Origin: Burkholderiales bacterium
GTDB lineage: Bacteria > Pseudomonadota > Gammaproteobacteria > Burkholderiales > Burkholderiaceae_C
Assembly (NCBI GenBank): GCA_003963075.1
Contig: RXJV01000037.1
Span: 1-64,000 of the forward strand
Length of the DNA: 64,000 bases
Direction of reading: 5' to 3'
Shown here: piece by piece, positions 9,314 through 20,376 of the stretch
Numbering within the stretch: the stretch's first letter is position 1
Layout: each line of letters starts with the position of its first letter
Made by a program: the position numbers and the translations under genes
The notes under the pieces: model-generated
Databases searched by the model: none
What the model saw: only the letters and a program-made list of their open reading frames with translations
Told to the model about the DNA's origin: nothing

Positions 9314-10441
9314 ATGGATTTCGATTTCACCGAAGACCAGCAGGCCCTGCGCGACGCGGTGCGCCGCTTTGTGGACAAGGACTACAGCTTCGAACGCCGC
9401 CACCAGATTGCCCGTAACGGGGGTTTCGATCGCGCTGCTTGGGACGCGCTGGCCGGCCTCGGGCTGACCGCGCTGGCCGTCCCGGAGGCCCACGGCGGCC
9501 TGGGCTTCGGCCCGGTCGAGGCAATGGTGGTGATGGAAGAGCTCGGCCGTGGCCTCGTGCTCGAGCCGGTGGCCCAAGGCGCGTTGATTGCGCCCGCCGT
9601 GCTGGCCCGGGCGCCTGAAGCACTGCAGGCCGCCTGGCTGCCGCGGATTGCCGGCGGCGAGGCCCTCGTCGTGCTGGCCCACCAGGAGGCCAAGTCCCGC
9701 TACCGCCTGAACCGGGTCGCGGCGCGTGCGACCGATGGCCGCATCACCGGCGTGAAGAGCCTGGTGCCCGCGGGCGATATCGCCGATGCCTTCATCGTGC
9801 CGGCACGGGTGTCGGGCAGCGATGACGCACCAGAGGGTGTTGCGCTGTTTCTGGTCGAACGCGGGGCCGCCGGTGTGCACACGCGGAGCTATTCGCTCTA
9901 CGACGGATCACGTGCCGCCGAGCTGCACTTCGACCAGACGGCCGGTCAGCGCATCGCGGGCCCTGACGAAGGGCTGAGGCTGCTCGAACTCGCCGCCGAC
10001 ATCGGCATCGCCGCGCAGGCGGCCGAGGCCGTCGGGGTGATGGAGAAATACCTGGCCATGACGGTCGATTACCTCAACACCCGCAAGCAGTTCGGCGTCG
10101 CCATCGCGAGCTTCCAGGCGCTGCGCCACCGCGTGGCCGACGTGAAGATGCAACTGGAGCTGGCCCGCTCGATGAGCTACTACGCCACGCTGCGCCTGGG
10201 CGATGCGCCCGCGGTGCGGCGCCGCGCGCTGTCCCAGGCCAAGGTGCAGCTCGGCCAGGCGATGCGCTTCGTCGGCCAGCAGTGCACCCAGATGCACGGC
10301 GGTATCGGCGTCACCGACGAGTACGCCGGCAGCCACTACTTCAAGCGGCTCACGGTGATGGAGATGCAATGGGGCGACACCCTGCATCACCTGGGTGAAG
10401 TCAGCGCGCGGATGCAGGACACTGCGGGCGTGTTTGCCTGA
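9314..10441 (+). CDS. Acyl-CoA dehydrogenase, PimD-like small subunit
   Basis: The 375-residue acyl-CoA dehydrogenase family protein starts MDFDFTEDQQALRDAVRRFVDKDY, given here as family signature only. It has the mid-domain ending in YDGSRAAELHFD and the C-terminal helical domain with TRKQFGVAIASFQALRHRVAD and QMHGGIGVTDEY. It follows the large subunit after 21 bases with GGAGAC as a ribosome binding site, so the two are probably co-transcribed and form a heteromer. Confidence 0.85.
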   Translation: MDFDFTEDQQALRDAVRRFVDKDYSFERRHQIARNGGFDRAAWDALAGLGLTALAVPEAHGGLGFGPVEAMVVMEELGRGLVLEPVAQGALIAPAVLARAPEALQAAWLPRIAGGEALVVLAHQEAKSRYRLNRVAARATDGRITGVKSLVPAGDIADAFIVPARVSGSDDAPEGVALFLVERGAAGVHTRSYSLYDGSRAAELHFDQTAGQRIAGPDEGLRLLELAADIGIAAQAAEAVGVMEKYLAMTVDYLNTRKQFGVAIASFQALRHRVADVKMQLELARSMSYYATLRLGDAPAVRRRALSQAKVQLGQAMRFVGQQCTQMHGGIGVTDEYAGSHYFKRLTVMEMQWGDTLHHLGEVSARMQDTAGVFA

Positions 10442-10488
10442 GCCGCGCCGCGGGGCGCTGCGGGCATCGCCCACCCGGAGGTCTTGCC

Positions 10489-11034
10489 ATGAAATCCACC
10501 GCCGTCCTGCTGGCCGCCCTGTGCGGCCTCGCCGCCTCTGCCCACGCCCAGAACATCAAGCCGGGGCTGTGGGAGTTCAAGCAGACGCCCCAGCTGGACC
10601 CGGAGCGCCAGGCCCAGATGGCCCAGGCGCAGAAGGCCATGGAGAACATGCCCCCTGCACAGCGCCAGATGATGGAACAGATGATGGCCCAGCGCGGCAT
10701 CAGCATGAACCTGGCCGGCGGCACGATCACGGTCAAGACCTGCGTCACCAAGGAACAGGCCGAGCGCAATATGGCCCCGGTCAGCCAACATGGCCGCTGC
10801 ACGCAAGACGTGAAGCGCAGTGGCAACACCATCCAGACCCACTTCGTCTGCACCGACCCCGTGTCGGAGGGTGATGCCATCGTCACGCTCAAGGGCAGCG
10901 AGGGCTTCACCAATGACATCACCGTGCGTCATGAGCGCCAAGGCAAGTCCGAGACCATGAAGGTCTCGGGTGAGGGCCGCTGGCTCGGGGCCGACTGTGG
11001 CGAGATCCAACCGATGAAATCCCAGGTCAAGTGA
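10489..11034 (+). CDS. DUF3617 periplasmic protein
   Basis: The 181-residue exported protein has a signal peptide (MKSTAVLLAALCGLAASAHA) and the family opening IKPGLWEFKQTPQ. A Met/Gln-rich helical stretch (residues 36-75) is followed by a beta-rich part with cysteines in KTCVTKEQ, GRCTQD and FVCTDP, which could form disulfides. DUF3617 proteins have no established function. The stop overlaps the rsuA start by four bases (GTGA). Shine-Dalgarno GGAGG precedes the ATG. Confidence 0.85.
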   Translation: MKSTAVLLAALCGLAASAHAQNIKPGLWEFKQTPQLDPERQAQMAQAQKAMENMPPAQRQMMEQMMAQRGISMNLAGGTITVKTCVTKEQAERNMAPVSQHGRCTQDVKRSGNTIQTHFVCTDPVSEGDAIVTLKGSEGFTNDITVRHERQGKSETMKVSGEGRWLGADCGEIQPMKSQVK

Positions 11035-11756
11035 AGCAAAGGCTGTCGCAGATCCTGTTCAGCCAGGGCTTCGGCACGCGGCGCCTATGCGCCGGCCTGG
11101 TGTGGAACGACGAGGTCACCGTGAACGGCCAGCCGGTCGATGACCCCGACGCCGAGTTCGAGACCACGGGCCTGCGCTTCACGGTCAGCCGCCAGGAGTG
11201 GCCCTACTTCGACAAGGCCCTGATCCTGCTGCACAAGCCTGCCGGCTATGAGTGCTCGCAAAAGCCCAAGCACCATCCCAGCGTGATGAGCCTGCTGCCG
11301 GCACCGCTGCGCGAGCGGGGCGTGCAGCCCATCGGCCGGCTGGATGAGGACACCACCGGCCTGCTGCTGCTGACCGATGACGGGGCGCTCATCCACAAGC
11401 TGACCTCGCCCAAACACCATGTGCCCAAGGTCTATGAGGCCCGTTGCAAGCATCCGCTGACGGCCGCGATGGTCGAGCAGCTGCTGGCGGGTGTCGAACT
11501 CCGCGAGCCCGAAGGCAAGTTCCAGCGCCCGCCCGAAATCACCCAGGCCGACGGCGCCGAGATCGTCGACGAGACCCTGCTGCGGCTGACGCTGATCGAG
11601 GGCAAGTATCACCAGGTCAAGCGCATGGTGGCGGCCGTGGGCAACCGGGTCGAGGCCCTGCACCGCCCGCAGTTCGGCGCGCTGACCCTGCCCGCCGACC
11701 TCCCGCCGGGTGGCTGGCGCTGGGTGTCGAGCCCCGCCGAGGTCTGGGGCGACTGA
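11031..11756 (+). CDS. rsuA: 16S rRNA pseudouridine-516 synthase family protein
   Basis: RsuA-type pseudouridine synthase of 241 residues. The N-terminal S4-like RNA-binding part (RLSQILFSQGFGTRR) is followed by the catalytic core with GRLDEDTTGLLLLTDDG, whose Asp is the nucleophile, and KVYEARCKHPL and KYHQVKRMVAAVGN. It is expected to act on the small-subunit rRNA. The start is GTG, overlapping the preceding stop by four bases. RsuA and RluE/RluF are close relatives, so the exact target is less sure than the family. Confidence 0.88.
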   Translation: MKQRLSQILFSQGFGTRRLCAGLVWNDEVTVNGQPVDDPDAEFETTGLRFTVSRQEWPYFDKALILLHKPAGYECSQKPKHHPSVMSLLPAPLRERGVQPIGRLDEDTTGLLLLTDDGALIHKLTSPKHHVPKVYEARCKHPLTAAMVEQLLAGVELREPEGKFQRPPEITQADGAEIVDETLLRLTLIEGKYHQVKRMVAAVGNRVEALHRPQFGALTLPADLPPGGWRWVSSPAEVWGD

Positions 11757-11778
11757 CGCTGCAGAGACAATCCGTCCG

Positions 11779-12807
11779 ATGCGAGTGTTCAGAGGCTTCC
11801 ACCATCCCGGCGTCGCGCCCGCCTGCGCGCTGACCATCGGCAATTTCGACGGCGTGCACCGCGGCCACCAGGCCATGCTGGCGCTGCTGCAGTCCGAGGC
11901 TCGCCACCGTGGCCTGCCGAGCTGCGTGCTGACCTTCGAGCCGCATCCACGCGACTTCTTCGCCGCCCAGGCCGGCAAGCCCGAGCTGGCGCCGGCCCGC
12001 ATCGCCACGCTGCGCGACAAGCTGGTCGAGCTCGAACGCTGTGGTGTGGACCAGGTCGTCATCCAGCCTTTCGACAAGGCGCTCGCCGCCCTGCCTCCGC
12101 AGGACTTCATCCGCCAGGTGCTGGTCGACGGCCTGGGCGCGCAATACGTGCTGGTGGGCGACGACTTCCGCTTTGGCGCCAAGCGCCAGGGCGATTACGC
12201 GACGCTGGACGCTGCCGGCCAGGCGCGCGGCTTCGACGTGGCCCGCATGATGAGCTACGAGGTGCGCGGCCTGCGCGTCAGCAGCTCGGCCGTGCGCGAG
12301 GCCCTGGCCGCGGGCGACATGGCCCGCGCGGCCTCGCTGCTGGGGCGGCCCTATGCGATCTCCGGCCATGTCACCCACGGTCGCAAGCTCGGCCGCCAGC
12401 TCGGCGAGAGCCAGGCCGGTGCGGCGGACGGTTTCCGCACGCTGAACCTGCGCTTCCCGCATGACAAGCCGGCCGCGCATGGCATCTTCGCGGTGCGCGT
12501 GCACGGCCTCACCGCCGAACCGCTGCCCGGCGTCGCCAGCCTGGGCAACCGGCCCACGGTCGAGGACGCTGGCCGCGTGCTGCTGGAGGTCCATTGCCTG
12601 GAGTGGCCCCTGGCTGCCGAGGGGGGCTACGGTAAACTCGCCCGCGTGGAACTGCTGCACAAACTTCGCGACGAGGCCCGGTACGACGGGCTGGACGCGC
12701 TCACGGCCGCCATCGCGGCAGACACCGCGGCAGCGCGGGCCTTTCTGGCCACCTACGCCGCCTCGCACGCCCAGGTCAGCCGCCAGACCACCCGCGACCG
12801 AATTTGA
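11779..12807 (+). CDS. ribF: Bifunctional riboflavin kinase/FAD synthetase
   Basis: RibF turns riboflavin into FMN and then FAD. The 342-residue product has the N-terminal adenylyltransferase signature TIGNFDGVHRGHQ, then DFRFGAKRQGD and SSSAVREALAAGD. The C-terminal kinase domain has GRPYAISGHVTHGRKLGRQLG and NLGNRPTVED. The ATG at 11779 is preferred over an in-frame upstream start inside rsuA because family members begin with MRVFRG-like sequence. It is the first gene of the common ribF-ileS-lspA order. Confidence 0.95.
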   Translation: MRVFRGFHHPGVAPACALTIGNFDGVHRGHQAMLALLQSEARHRGLPSCVLTFEPHPRDFFAAQAGKPELAPARIATLRDKLVELERCGVDQVVIQPFDKALAALPPQDFIRQVLVDGLGAQYVLVGDDFRFGAKRQGDYATLDAAGQARGFDVARMMSYEVRGLRVSSSAVREALAAGDMARAASLLGRPYAISGHVTHGRKLGRQLGESQAGAADGFRTLNLRFPHDKPAAHGIFAVRVHGLTAEPLPGVASLGNRPTVEDAGRVLLEVHCLEWPLAAEGGYGKLARVELLHKLRDEARYDGLDALTAAIAADTAAARAFLATYAASHAQVSRQTTRDRI

Positions 12808-12883
12808 AGCGGCGCCCCGCCGCTCTTCGTCGCCGCTTCCTCCCGCCTTCTGAACCGCCAGGCTGCCCGTCTGGCCGCAAGCC

Positions 12884-15715
12884 ATGACCACCCCGGACGC
12901 TCCCGACTACCGCTCGACGCTCAACCTGCCCGACACGCCCTTCCCGATGCGCGGCGACCTGCCCAAGCGCGAGCCCGGCTGGGTCCAGGCCTGGGATGAG
13001 CAAGGCCTGTACAAGCGCCTGCGCGATGCCCGCTGCGGCAAGCCGAAATTCGTGCTGCACGACGGCCCGCCCTATGCCAACGGCCAGATTCACATCGGCC
13101 ACGCCGCCAACAAGATCCTGAAGGACATGATCGTCAAGGCCCGCCAGCTGGCGGGCTTCGACGCCGCCTACATCCCCGGCTGGGACTGCCACGGCCTGCC
13201 GATCGAGAACCAGATCGAGAAGACCTTCGGCCGCGGCCTGCCGCGCGACGAGGTGCAGGCCAAGAGCCGCGCCTATGCCACCGAGCAGATCGACGGCCAG
13301 CGCACGGACTTCAAGCGCCTGGGCGTGCTGGGCGAGTGGGACAGGCCCTACCAGACCATGAACTTCGCCAATGAGGCCGGCGAAATCCGCGTGTTGAAGC
13401 GCCTGTTCGAGCGCGGCTTCGTCTACCGCGGCCTCAAGCCGGTGTACTGGTGCTTCGACTGCGGCTCGTCCCTGGCCGAGTTCGAGATCGAGTACGCCGA
13501 CAAGCAAAGCCCGGCCGTCGATGTGGCGTTTCCCTGCGCCGAGCCCGAGAAGCTCGCCGCCGCCTTTGGCGTCGCACCGCTGGCCAAGGACGCCTTCACC
13601 GTCATCTGGACGACCACCCCCTGGACCATCCCGGCCAACCAGGCGCTGAACCTGAACCCCGAGCTGCCCTACGCGCTGGTCGACACGCCCAAGGGCTACT
13701 TCGTCGTCGCCGAGGCGCTGGTCGAGAAGTGCCTGGCGCGCTGGCAGCTCGAAGGCCAGGCAGTCGCCACGGTGCCGGGCCGCAAACTGGAGCTGCTGAA
13801 GTTCAAGCATCCACTCGCCCATGTCGACCCCGGCTACGACCGTGAAAGCCCGGTGTATCTCGCCGATTACGCGACCGCCGACGATGGCACCGGCGTCGTC
13901 CACTCCGCGCCGGCCTACGGCCTGGACGACTTCCAGAGCTGTGTGGCCCACGGCCTGGCCTTCGACGACATCCTGAACCCGGTGCAGGGCAATGGCGCCT
14001 ATGCCGCCGACCTGCCGCTGTTCGGCGGCCAGCACATCTGGAAGGCCAACCCGGTCATCGCCCAGGCGCTGCTGGACGCCGGTCGCCTGATGGCGCAAAG
14101 CAAGATCACCCACAGCTACCCGCACTGCTGGCGCCACAAGACGCCGGTGATCTACCGCGCCGCGGCGCAGTGGTTCGTTCGCATGGACGAAGGCGACGGC
14201 CTGTTCACGACGGACAAGGCGCCGCAGAGCCTGCGCCAGACCGCGCTCGCCGCCATCGAAGCCACCAGCTTCTACCCCGAGAACGGCCGCGCCCGGCTGC
14301 ACGACATGATTGCCGGCCGGCCCGACTGGTGCATCTCGCGCCAGCGCAGCTGGGGCGTGCCGCTGCCGATCTTCCTGCACAAGGACACCGGCGAGGCGCA
14401 CCCGAACACGCTCGAGTTCATCGAGCGCGCCGCGCAGCTGGTGGAGGCCGGTGGTGTGGAGGCCTGGTCCCAGCTCGACCCGGCCGACTGGCTGGGCGCC
14501 GAGGCTGCGAACTACACCAAGGGCCAGGACATCCTCGACGTGTGGTTCGATTCCGGCTCCACCTTCGAGCATGTGCTCAAGGGCAGCCACCAGGGCGCCG
14601 CGCACGAGACCGGCCCCGAGGCCGACCTCTACCTCGAAGGCCATGACCAGCACCGCGGCTGGTTCCATTCCTCGCTGCTGATCGCCTGCGCCCTCTACGG
14701 CCGCGCGCCCTACAAGGGCCTGCTGACCCATGGCTTCGTCGTCGACGGCCAGGGCCGCAAGATGAGCAAGTCGCAGGGCAATGTGGTGGCGCCGCAGGCC
14801 GTGAGCGACAAATACGGCGCCGAGATCCTGCGCCTGTGGACGGCCGCGACCGACTACTCCGGTGACCTAGGCCTGGACGACAAGATCCTCGCCCGCGTCG
14901 TCGACAGCTACCGCCGCATCCGCAACACGCTGCGCTTCCTGCTCGCCAATACCAGCGACTTCGACCCGGCCACCGACACCGTCGCGACGGCCGAGCTGCT
15001 GGAGGTGGACCGCTACGCGCTGGCCCGCGCGGCCGAGCTGCAGGCCGAGATCCTGGCCCACTTCGAGCGCTACGAGTTCCACCCGGTGGTGGCCAAGCTG
15101 CAGGTTTATTGCTCCGAGGATCTCGGCGCCTTCTACCTCGACGTGCTGAAGGACCGCCTCTACACCACGGCGCCCAAGAGCCTGGCCCGCCGCTCGGCCC
15201 AGACCGCGCTGTGGCAGATCACGCACGCGATGCTGCGCTGGATGGCGCCCTTCCTCAGCTTCACGGCCGAGGAAGCCTGGCAGGTCTTCGCGAAGGGCGA
15301 GACCATCTTCACCGAGACCTACTGGAACTTCGGCGCCACCGACGCCGGCCTGCTGGCCAAGTGGGCCCGCATCCACGAGATCCGCGACGAGGTCAACAAG
15401 GCCATTGAGGCCGTGCGCACCACCGGCGCCGTCGGCGCGTCGCTGCAGGCAGAGCTGGTGCTGCAGGTCAACGAGCAGGACGAGGCCCTGCTTGCCAGCC
15501 TGGGCGAGGACCTGCGCTTCGTCTTCATCACCTCGGCGGTGAAGCTGGTGTCGGCGGCGCAGTTCGGCGTGGTCGTCACGCCCAGCGCCCATGCCAAATG
15601 CGAGCGCTGCTGGCACTACCGGGCCGACGTGGGAAGCGTGGCCGCGCATCCGACGCTGTGCGGCCGTTGCGACAGCAACCTGCACGGCGCGGGCGAAGTG
15701 CGGAAGGTGGCCTGA
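12884..15715 (+). CDS. ileS: Isoleucyl-tRNA synthetase
   Basis: Class I aminoacyl-tRNA synthetase of 943 residues that charges tRNA-Ile and edits valine. The HIGH motif is at residues 70-73 and the KMSKS motif near residue 626; the CP1 editing domain lies between. The end carries the zinc-binding CERCWHYR and CGRCDSNL pairs typical of the bacterial enzyme. Length is normal. lspA follows after two bases. Confidence 0.98.
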   Translation: MTTPDAPDYRSTLNLPDTPFPMRGDLPKREPGWVQAWDEQGLYKRLRDARCGKPKFVLHDGPPYANGQIHIGHAANKILKDMIVKARQLAGFDAAYIPGWDCHGLPIENQIEKTFGRGLPRDEVQAKSRAYATEQIDGQRTDFKRLGVLGEWDRPYQTMNFANEAGEIRVLKRLFERGFVYRGLKPVYWCFDCGSSLAEFEIEYADKQSPAVDVAFPCAEPEKLAAAFGVAPLAKDAFTVIWTTTPWTIPANQALNLNPELPYALVDTPKGYFVVAEALVEKCLARWQLEGQAVATVPGRKLELLKFKHPLAHVDPGYDRESPVYLADYATADDGTGVVHSAPAYGLDDFQSCVAHGLAFDDILNPVQGNGAYAADLPLFGGQHIWKANPVIAQALLDAGRLMAQSKITHSYPHCWRHKTPVIYRAAAQWFVRMDEGDGLFTTDKAPQSLRQTALAAIEATSFYPENGRARLHDMIAGRPDWCISRQRSWGVPLPIFLHKDTGEAHPNTLEFIERAAQLVEAGGVEAWSQLDPADWLGAEAANYTKGQDILDVWFDSGSTFEHVLKGSHQGAAHETGPEADLYLEGHDQHRGWFHSSLLIACALYGRAPYKGLLTHGFVVDGQGRKMSKSQGNVVAPQAVSDKYGAEILRLWTAATDYSGDLGLDDKILARVVDSYRRIRNTLRFLLANTSDFDPATDTVATAELLEVDRYALARAAELQAEILAHFERYEFHPVVAKLQVYCSEDLGAFYLDVLKDRLYTTAPKSLARRSAQTALWQITHAMLRWMAPFLSFTAEEAWQVFAKGETIFTETYWNFGATDAGLLAKWARIHEIRDEVNKAIEAVRTTGAVGASLQAELVLQVNEQDEALLASLGEDLRFVFITSAVKLVSAAQFGVVVTPSAHAKCERCWHYRADVGSVAAHPTLCGRCDSNLHGAGEVRKVA

Positions 15716-15717
15716 GC

Positions 15718-16212
15718 ATGGCGGGCAAGAACGCTTCTTCCGGCGCCGGCCTGCTGCAGTGGCTGCTGATCGCGGGCCTGATCATCCTGGCCGACCAATT
15801 CACCAAGATCCTCGTCATCGGTGCCTTCCAGCTCGGCGAGGTGCGCCCGGTCACCAGCTTCTTCGACCTGGTCCGCGCCCACAACTACGGCGCGGCGTTC
15901 AGCTTCCTGCACGGGGCCTCGGGCTGGCAGCGCTGGTTCTTCCTCGGCCTGGGCCTGGCGGCCGCCGTCTTCATCGTCTGGATGCTGCGCCGCCACGGCC
16001 ATCAGCAGCTCTTCGCCTGGGCCCTGACGCTGATCCTCGGCGGCGCGCTCGGCAATGTCATCGACCGCGCCATCCACGGCTATGTCGTCGACTTCATCCA
16101 GGTCCACGCGGGCGGCTGGTATTTCCCCGCCTTCAACGTCGCAGACAGTGCGATCACCATCGGCGCCATCCTGTTGATCCTGGATGAGCTGCGCCGTGTC
16201 CGCCGCACCTGA
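15718..16212 (+). CDS. lspA: Signal peptidase II (lipoprotein signal peptidase)
   Basis: Inner-membrane aspartic peptidase of 164 residues that removes signal peptides from diacylated prolipoproteins. It has four predicted membrane helices and the two catalytic aspartate blocks, [16 protein letters not shown] and [12 protein letters not shown]. The ATG at 15718, two bases after the ileS stop, is chosen over an in-frame start within ileS because the latter adds an unrelated basic extension. Confidence 0.97.
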   Translation: MAGKNASSGAGLLQWLLIAGLIILADQFTKILVIGAFQLGEVRPVTSFFDLVRAHNYGAAFSFLHGASGWQRWFFLGLGLAAAVFIVWMLRRHGHQQLFAWALTLILGGALGNVIDRAIHGYVVDFIQVHAGGWYFPAFNVADSAITIGAILLILDELRRVRRT

Positions 16213-17005
16213 AGATCCTCCCGGCTACATCCCCTACGTCCCCGAGCCCGCCGTCGAGCTCGGTCCCAGGCTGCATCGCCTGCCGGTCACGGCACCGCTG
16301 CACTGGCTCAGACTCGGTTGGGCCGATCTGCGCCGCGCGCCCGCCATCGGCGGCTTCTTCGGTGGCTGTTTCACGCTGATGGGCCTGGCGGTGCTGATGG
16401 TGTTCCGCCACGCGCCGATCTACACGCTGGCGCTGTGTGCCGGCTTTCTGCTGCTCGGGCCGCTGCTGTGCCTGGGGCTCTACCAGGTCAGCCTGCGCCT
16501 GGAGCGTGGTGAGCCGCCCCGCATCGAGGACGCCCTTGGCGCCTGGCTGCCCAATGTCAGGCAGATCGCGATCTTCGGCTTCGTGCTGCTGATCCTTGAG
16601 ATGCTCTGGGGCCGGGCCGCCCTGGTCGTATTTGCGGTCAGCTTCGACGGCATGCCCGATTTCGCCGGGTCGCTGTCCAAGCTGCTGAGCGCCGAACACC
16701 TGGGCTTTGTCGTCGCCTATCTGGCGGTCGCCGCCGTCTTTGCCGGTCTGATCTTCGCGATCAGTGTCATCGCGATGCCCCTGCTGCTGGACCGCGACAC
16801 CGACGCGGTCTCGGCCGGCCTGGCCAGCCTCAAGCTCTGCCTGACGCAGCCGCTGGTCATGCTGCTCTGGGGCATGCTGGTGGCCACCCTGGTCGTGCTG
16901 GCCATGCTGCCGGGGTTCATCGGTCTGATCATCGTCGGTCCGTGGCTCGGGCATGCGAGCTGGCATGCCTACCGAGCCGCGCTGGGCCGTCCAGCGGACG
17001 GATAG
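16184..17005 (+). CDS. BPSS1780-type membrane protein (DUF2189)
   Basis: The 273-residue integral membrane protein has about six hydrophobic segments, beginning near residues 55-75 and continuing through the C-terminus ([19 protein letters not shown]). It matches the BPSS1780/DUF2189 family of proteobacterial inner-membrane proteins, whose function is not known. The ATG overlaps lspA by 29 bases; a GTG at 16196 is an equally good start with less overlap. It is probably the last gene of the ribF-ileS-lspA run. Confidence 0.75.
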   Translation: MSCAVSAAPEDPPGYIPYVPEPAVELGPRLHRLPVTAPLHWLRLGWADLRRAPAIGGFFGGCFTLMGLAVLMVFRHAPIYTLALCAGFLLLGPLLCLGLYQVSLRLERGEPPRIEDALGAWLPNVRQIAIFGFVLLILEMLWGRAALVVFAVSFDGMPDFAGSLSKLLSAEHLGFVVAYLAVAAVFAGLIFAISVIAMPLLLDRDTDAVSAGLASLKLCLTQPLVMLLWGMLVATLVVLAMLPGFIGLIIVGPWLGHASWHAYRAALGRPADG

Positions 17006-17068
17006 CGCAGAAGTTCACGCCGGGAGGCCGGTCAAGCTGGGACAATCGCCCGCCTTCCGGTACCCCGT

Positions 17069-18535
<1,467 letters not shown>

Positions 18536-18541
18536 GCCCGC

Positions 18542-19531
18542 TCAAGGCAGCAGCACGGCACTGCCCAGCAGCCGGCGCGCTTCCAGGTCGCGATGCGCCT
18601 GGGCCACATCGGCCAGCGCATAGCGCCTGTCGATGCGGATCTTGACCTGACCGCTGGCCACCATGCCGAACAGGTCGTCGCCCATGGCCTGCGTGGCCTC
18701 GCGTGTGGCGATGTGGGTGAACAGTGTCGGCCGCGTCAGATAGACCGAGCCCTTGGCCGCCAGCGTGCCCACGTTGACGGGCGGCACCGGCCCGGAAGCC
18801 CCGCCAAAGCTGGCCAGCAGCCCGAAGGGCGCGAGGCTGTTCAGCGAGCCCTCCCAAGTGTCGGCACCCACCGAGTCATAGACCACCTTCACGCCCTGGC
18901 CCCCGGTGATCTCGCGCACCCGGGCGGCGAAATCGACATCGCGCCGGTAGTTGATCGCGTGCGTTGCCCCGTGCTCCAGCGCCAGCTGGCATTTCTCGTC
19001 GCTGCCGGCGGTGGCAATCAGCCGCAGGCCGAGGGCGCGTGCCCACTGGCAGGCGATCAGCCCGACACCGCCCGCGGCGGCATGGAAGAGCACGAAGTCA
19101 CCCGCCTGCAGGCCGCCCTGCGGCAGCGTCTTGCGCAGCAGGTATTGCACGGTCAGGCCCTTGAGCATCATCGCCGCGCCGGTCTCGAAGTCGATGGCCT
19201 CGGGCAACTGGAGCACGCTCTTGGCCGGCATCACGCGCGCCGTCGAATAGGCGCCCGGCGGATTGCAGGCATAGGCGGCGCGGTCGCCGGGCCGCAGGTG
19301 GCTGACGCCCTCGCCCACCGCCTCGACGATGCCCGCCCCTTCCATGCCCAGGCGGGCCGGCAGCGGCAGCGCATAGCTACCGTTGCGGTGATAGACGTCG
19401 ATGTAGTTCAGCCCGCAGGCGTGGTGGCGGATGCGGATCTCGCCCGGGCCGGGCTCGCCCACCTCGACGTCCACCCGCTTCAGCTGCTCCGCGCCGCCCG
19501 CGGCCTCGATGACGACGGCCTGTTCGCTCAT
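18542..19531 (-). CDS. qorA: NADPH:quinone oxidoreductase (zinc-independent MDR family)
   Basis: The 329-residue medium-chain reductase has CGLNYIDVYHRNG and the nucleotide-binding block HAAAGGVGLIACQWARALG followed by GATHAINY. It lacks the structural zinc cysteines, which fits QorA. It reduces quinones with NADPH, possibly as a detoxifying enzyme. The ATG at 19531 (MSEQAVVIEAAGG) is preceded by AGGAG and replaces a longer upstream frame. It is convergent with the kinase gene and divergent from the pseudouridine synthase. Confidence 0.9.
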   Translation of the reverse strand: MSEQAVVIEAAGGAEQLKRVDVEVGEPGPGEIRIRHHACGLNYIDVYHRNGSYALPLPARLGMEGAGIVEAVGEGVSHLRPGDRAAYACNPPGAYSTARVMPAKSVLQLPEAIDFETGAAMMLKGLTVQYLLRKTLPQGGLQAGDFVLFHAAAGGVGLIACQWARALGLRLIATAGSDEKCQLALEHGATHAINYRRDVDFAARVREITGGQGVKVVYDSVGADTWEGSLNSLAPFGLLASFGGASGPVPPVNVGTLAAKGSVYLTRPTLFTHIATREATQAMGDDLFGMVASGQVKIRIDRRYALADVAQAHRDLEARRLLGSAVLLP

Positions 19532-19643
19532 CTGCTGCTCCTCGTTGCAATGTCGGCTATCGTGCCAGCCCTTTGGCCGCCCGTGTTTGCCGGATGCCAC
19601 CGACCCCACAGCCTGCCCGGCGCTTGACAGCGCTGGCCTCCCG

Positions 19644-20237
19644 ATGATCACCGTCGTCCATGCCGATGACCGCCTGGTCATCGTCGACAAGCCCACCGGC
19701 CTGCTCAGCGTGCCGGGCCGCACCGAGGCCGACTGTGCGAGCGCGCGGGTGCAGGCCCTCTACCCCGAGGCCCGGGTGGTGCACCGGCTCGACCAGGCCA
19801 CCTCGGGGCTGCTGCTGTTCGCGCGGGGCGCCGAGGCGCAACGCGAGCTCAGCGCGGCGTTCGCGGAGCGCCGCGTCGGCAAGGTCTATGTCGCCGTCGT
19901 CGCCGGCCAGCTCGACGGCGAAGGGCTGATCGACCTGCCGCTTGCGGCCGACTGGCCCCATCGTCCGCGCCAACAGGTGGACTTCAGCCACGGCAAGCCG
20001 TCGCAAACCCGTTGGCGCGCGCTGTCGCACGCACAGGGCCAGACGCGCGTGACGCTGGAACCACTGACCGGGCGCAGCCACCAGCTGCGCGTCCACCTCG
20101 CCCACATCGGCCACGCCATCGTCGGCGACAACCTCTATGCCTCGCCGCAGGTCGCCGCCGCGAGCCCGCGCTTGTTGCTGCATGCCAGCGAGCTGCAGCT
20201 GGACGGACGGCGCTGGGTCTGCCCGGTGCCGTTCTAG
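19644..20237 (+). CDS. rluA: RluA-family pseudouridine synthase
   Basis: The 197-residue single-domain enzyme has the catalytic signature HRLDQATSGLLLFARG, plus KVYVAVVAGQ and GRSHQLRVHLAHIGHAIVGDNLY. The short length without an S4 domain fits RluA, which modifies 23S rRNA U746 and tRNA position 32. The start MITVVHADD at 19644 follows a longer upstream open frame that does not resemble the family. Confidence 0.87.
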   Translation: MITVVHADDRLVIVDKPTGLLSVPGRTEADCASARVQALYPEARVVHRLDQATSGLLLFARGAEAQRELSAAFAERRVGKVYVAVVAGQLDGEGLIDLPLAADWPHRPRQQVDFSHGKPSQTRWRALSHAQGQTRVTLEPLTGRSHQLRVHLAHIGHAIVGDNLYASPQVAAASPRLLLHASELQLDGRRWVCPVPF

Positions 20238-20256
20238 GGTCCGTTCAACGGTGGCT

Positions 20257-20300
20257 GCAGGCAGGAGCATGCAGGAGCAGGCGGGAACAGGCAGGAGGCG
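20257..20300 (+). repeat. Short degenerate GCAGGAG-type repeats
   Basis: The leader between rluA and the next gene holds several imperfect copies of GCAGGAGCA / CAGGCGGGA over about 44 bases. No protein or known element is suggested. Confidence 0.4.
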
Positions 20301-20376
20301 GCGCGACAGGCCCCGCGCTGCAGGGCTTAAGCTGCGCCGACACGCCCCTGCACCGCTTCAGAAAGCAAGCACCACC

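Noticed and set aside
20257-20300. GCAGGAG repeats as a CRISPR or mobile element
   Set aside because: Units are short, imperfect and without unique spacers or flanking genes of such systems.
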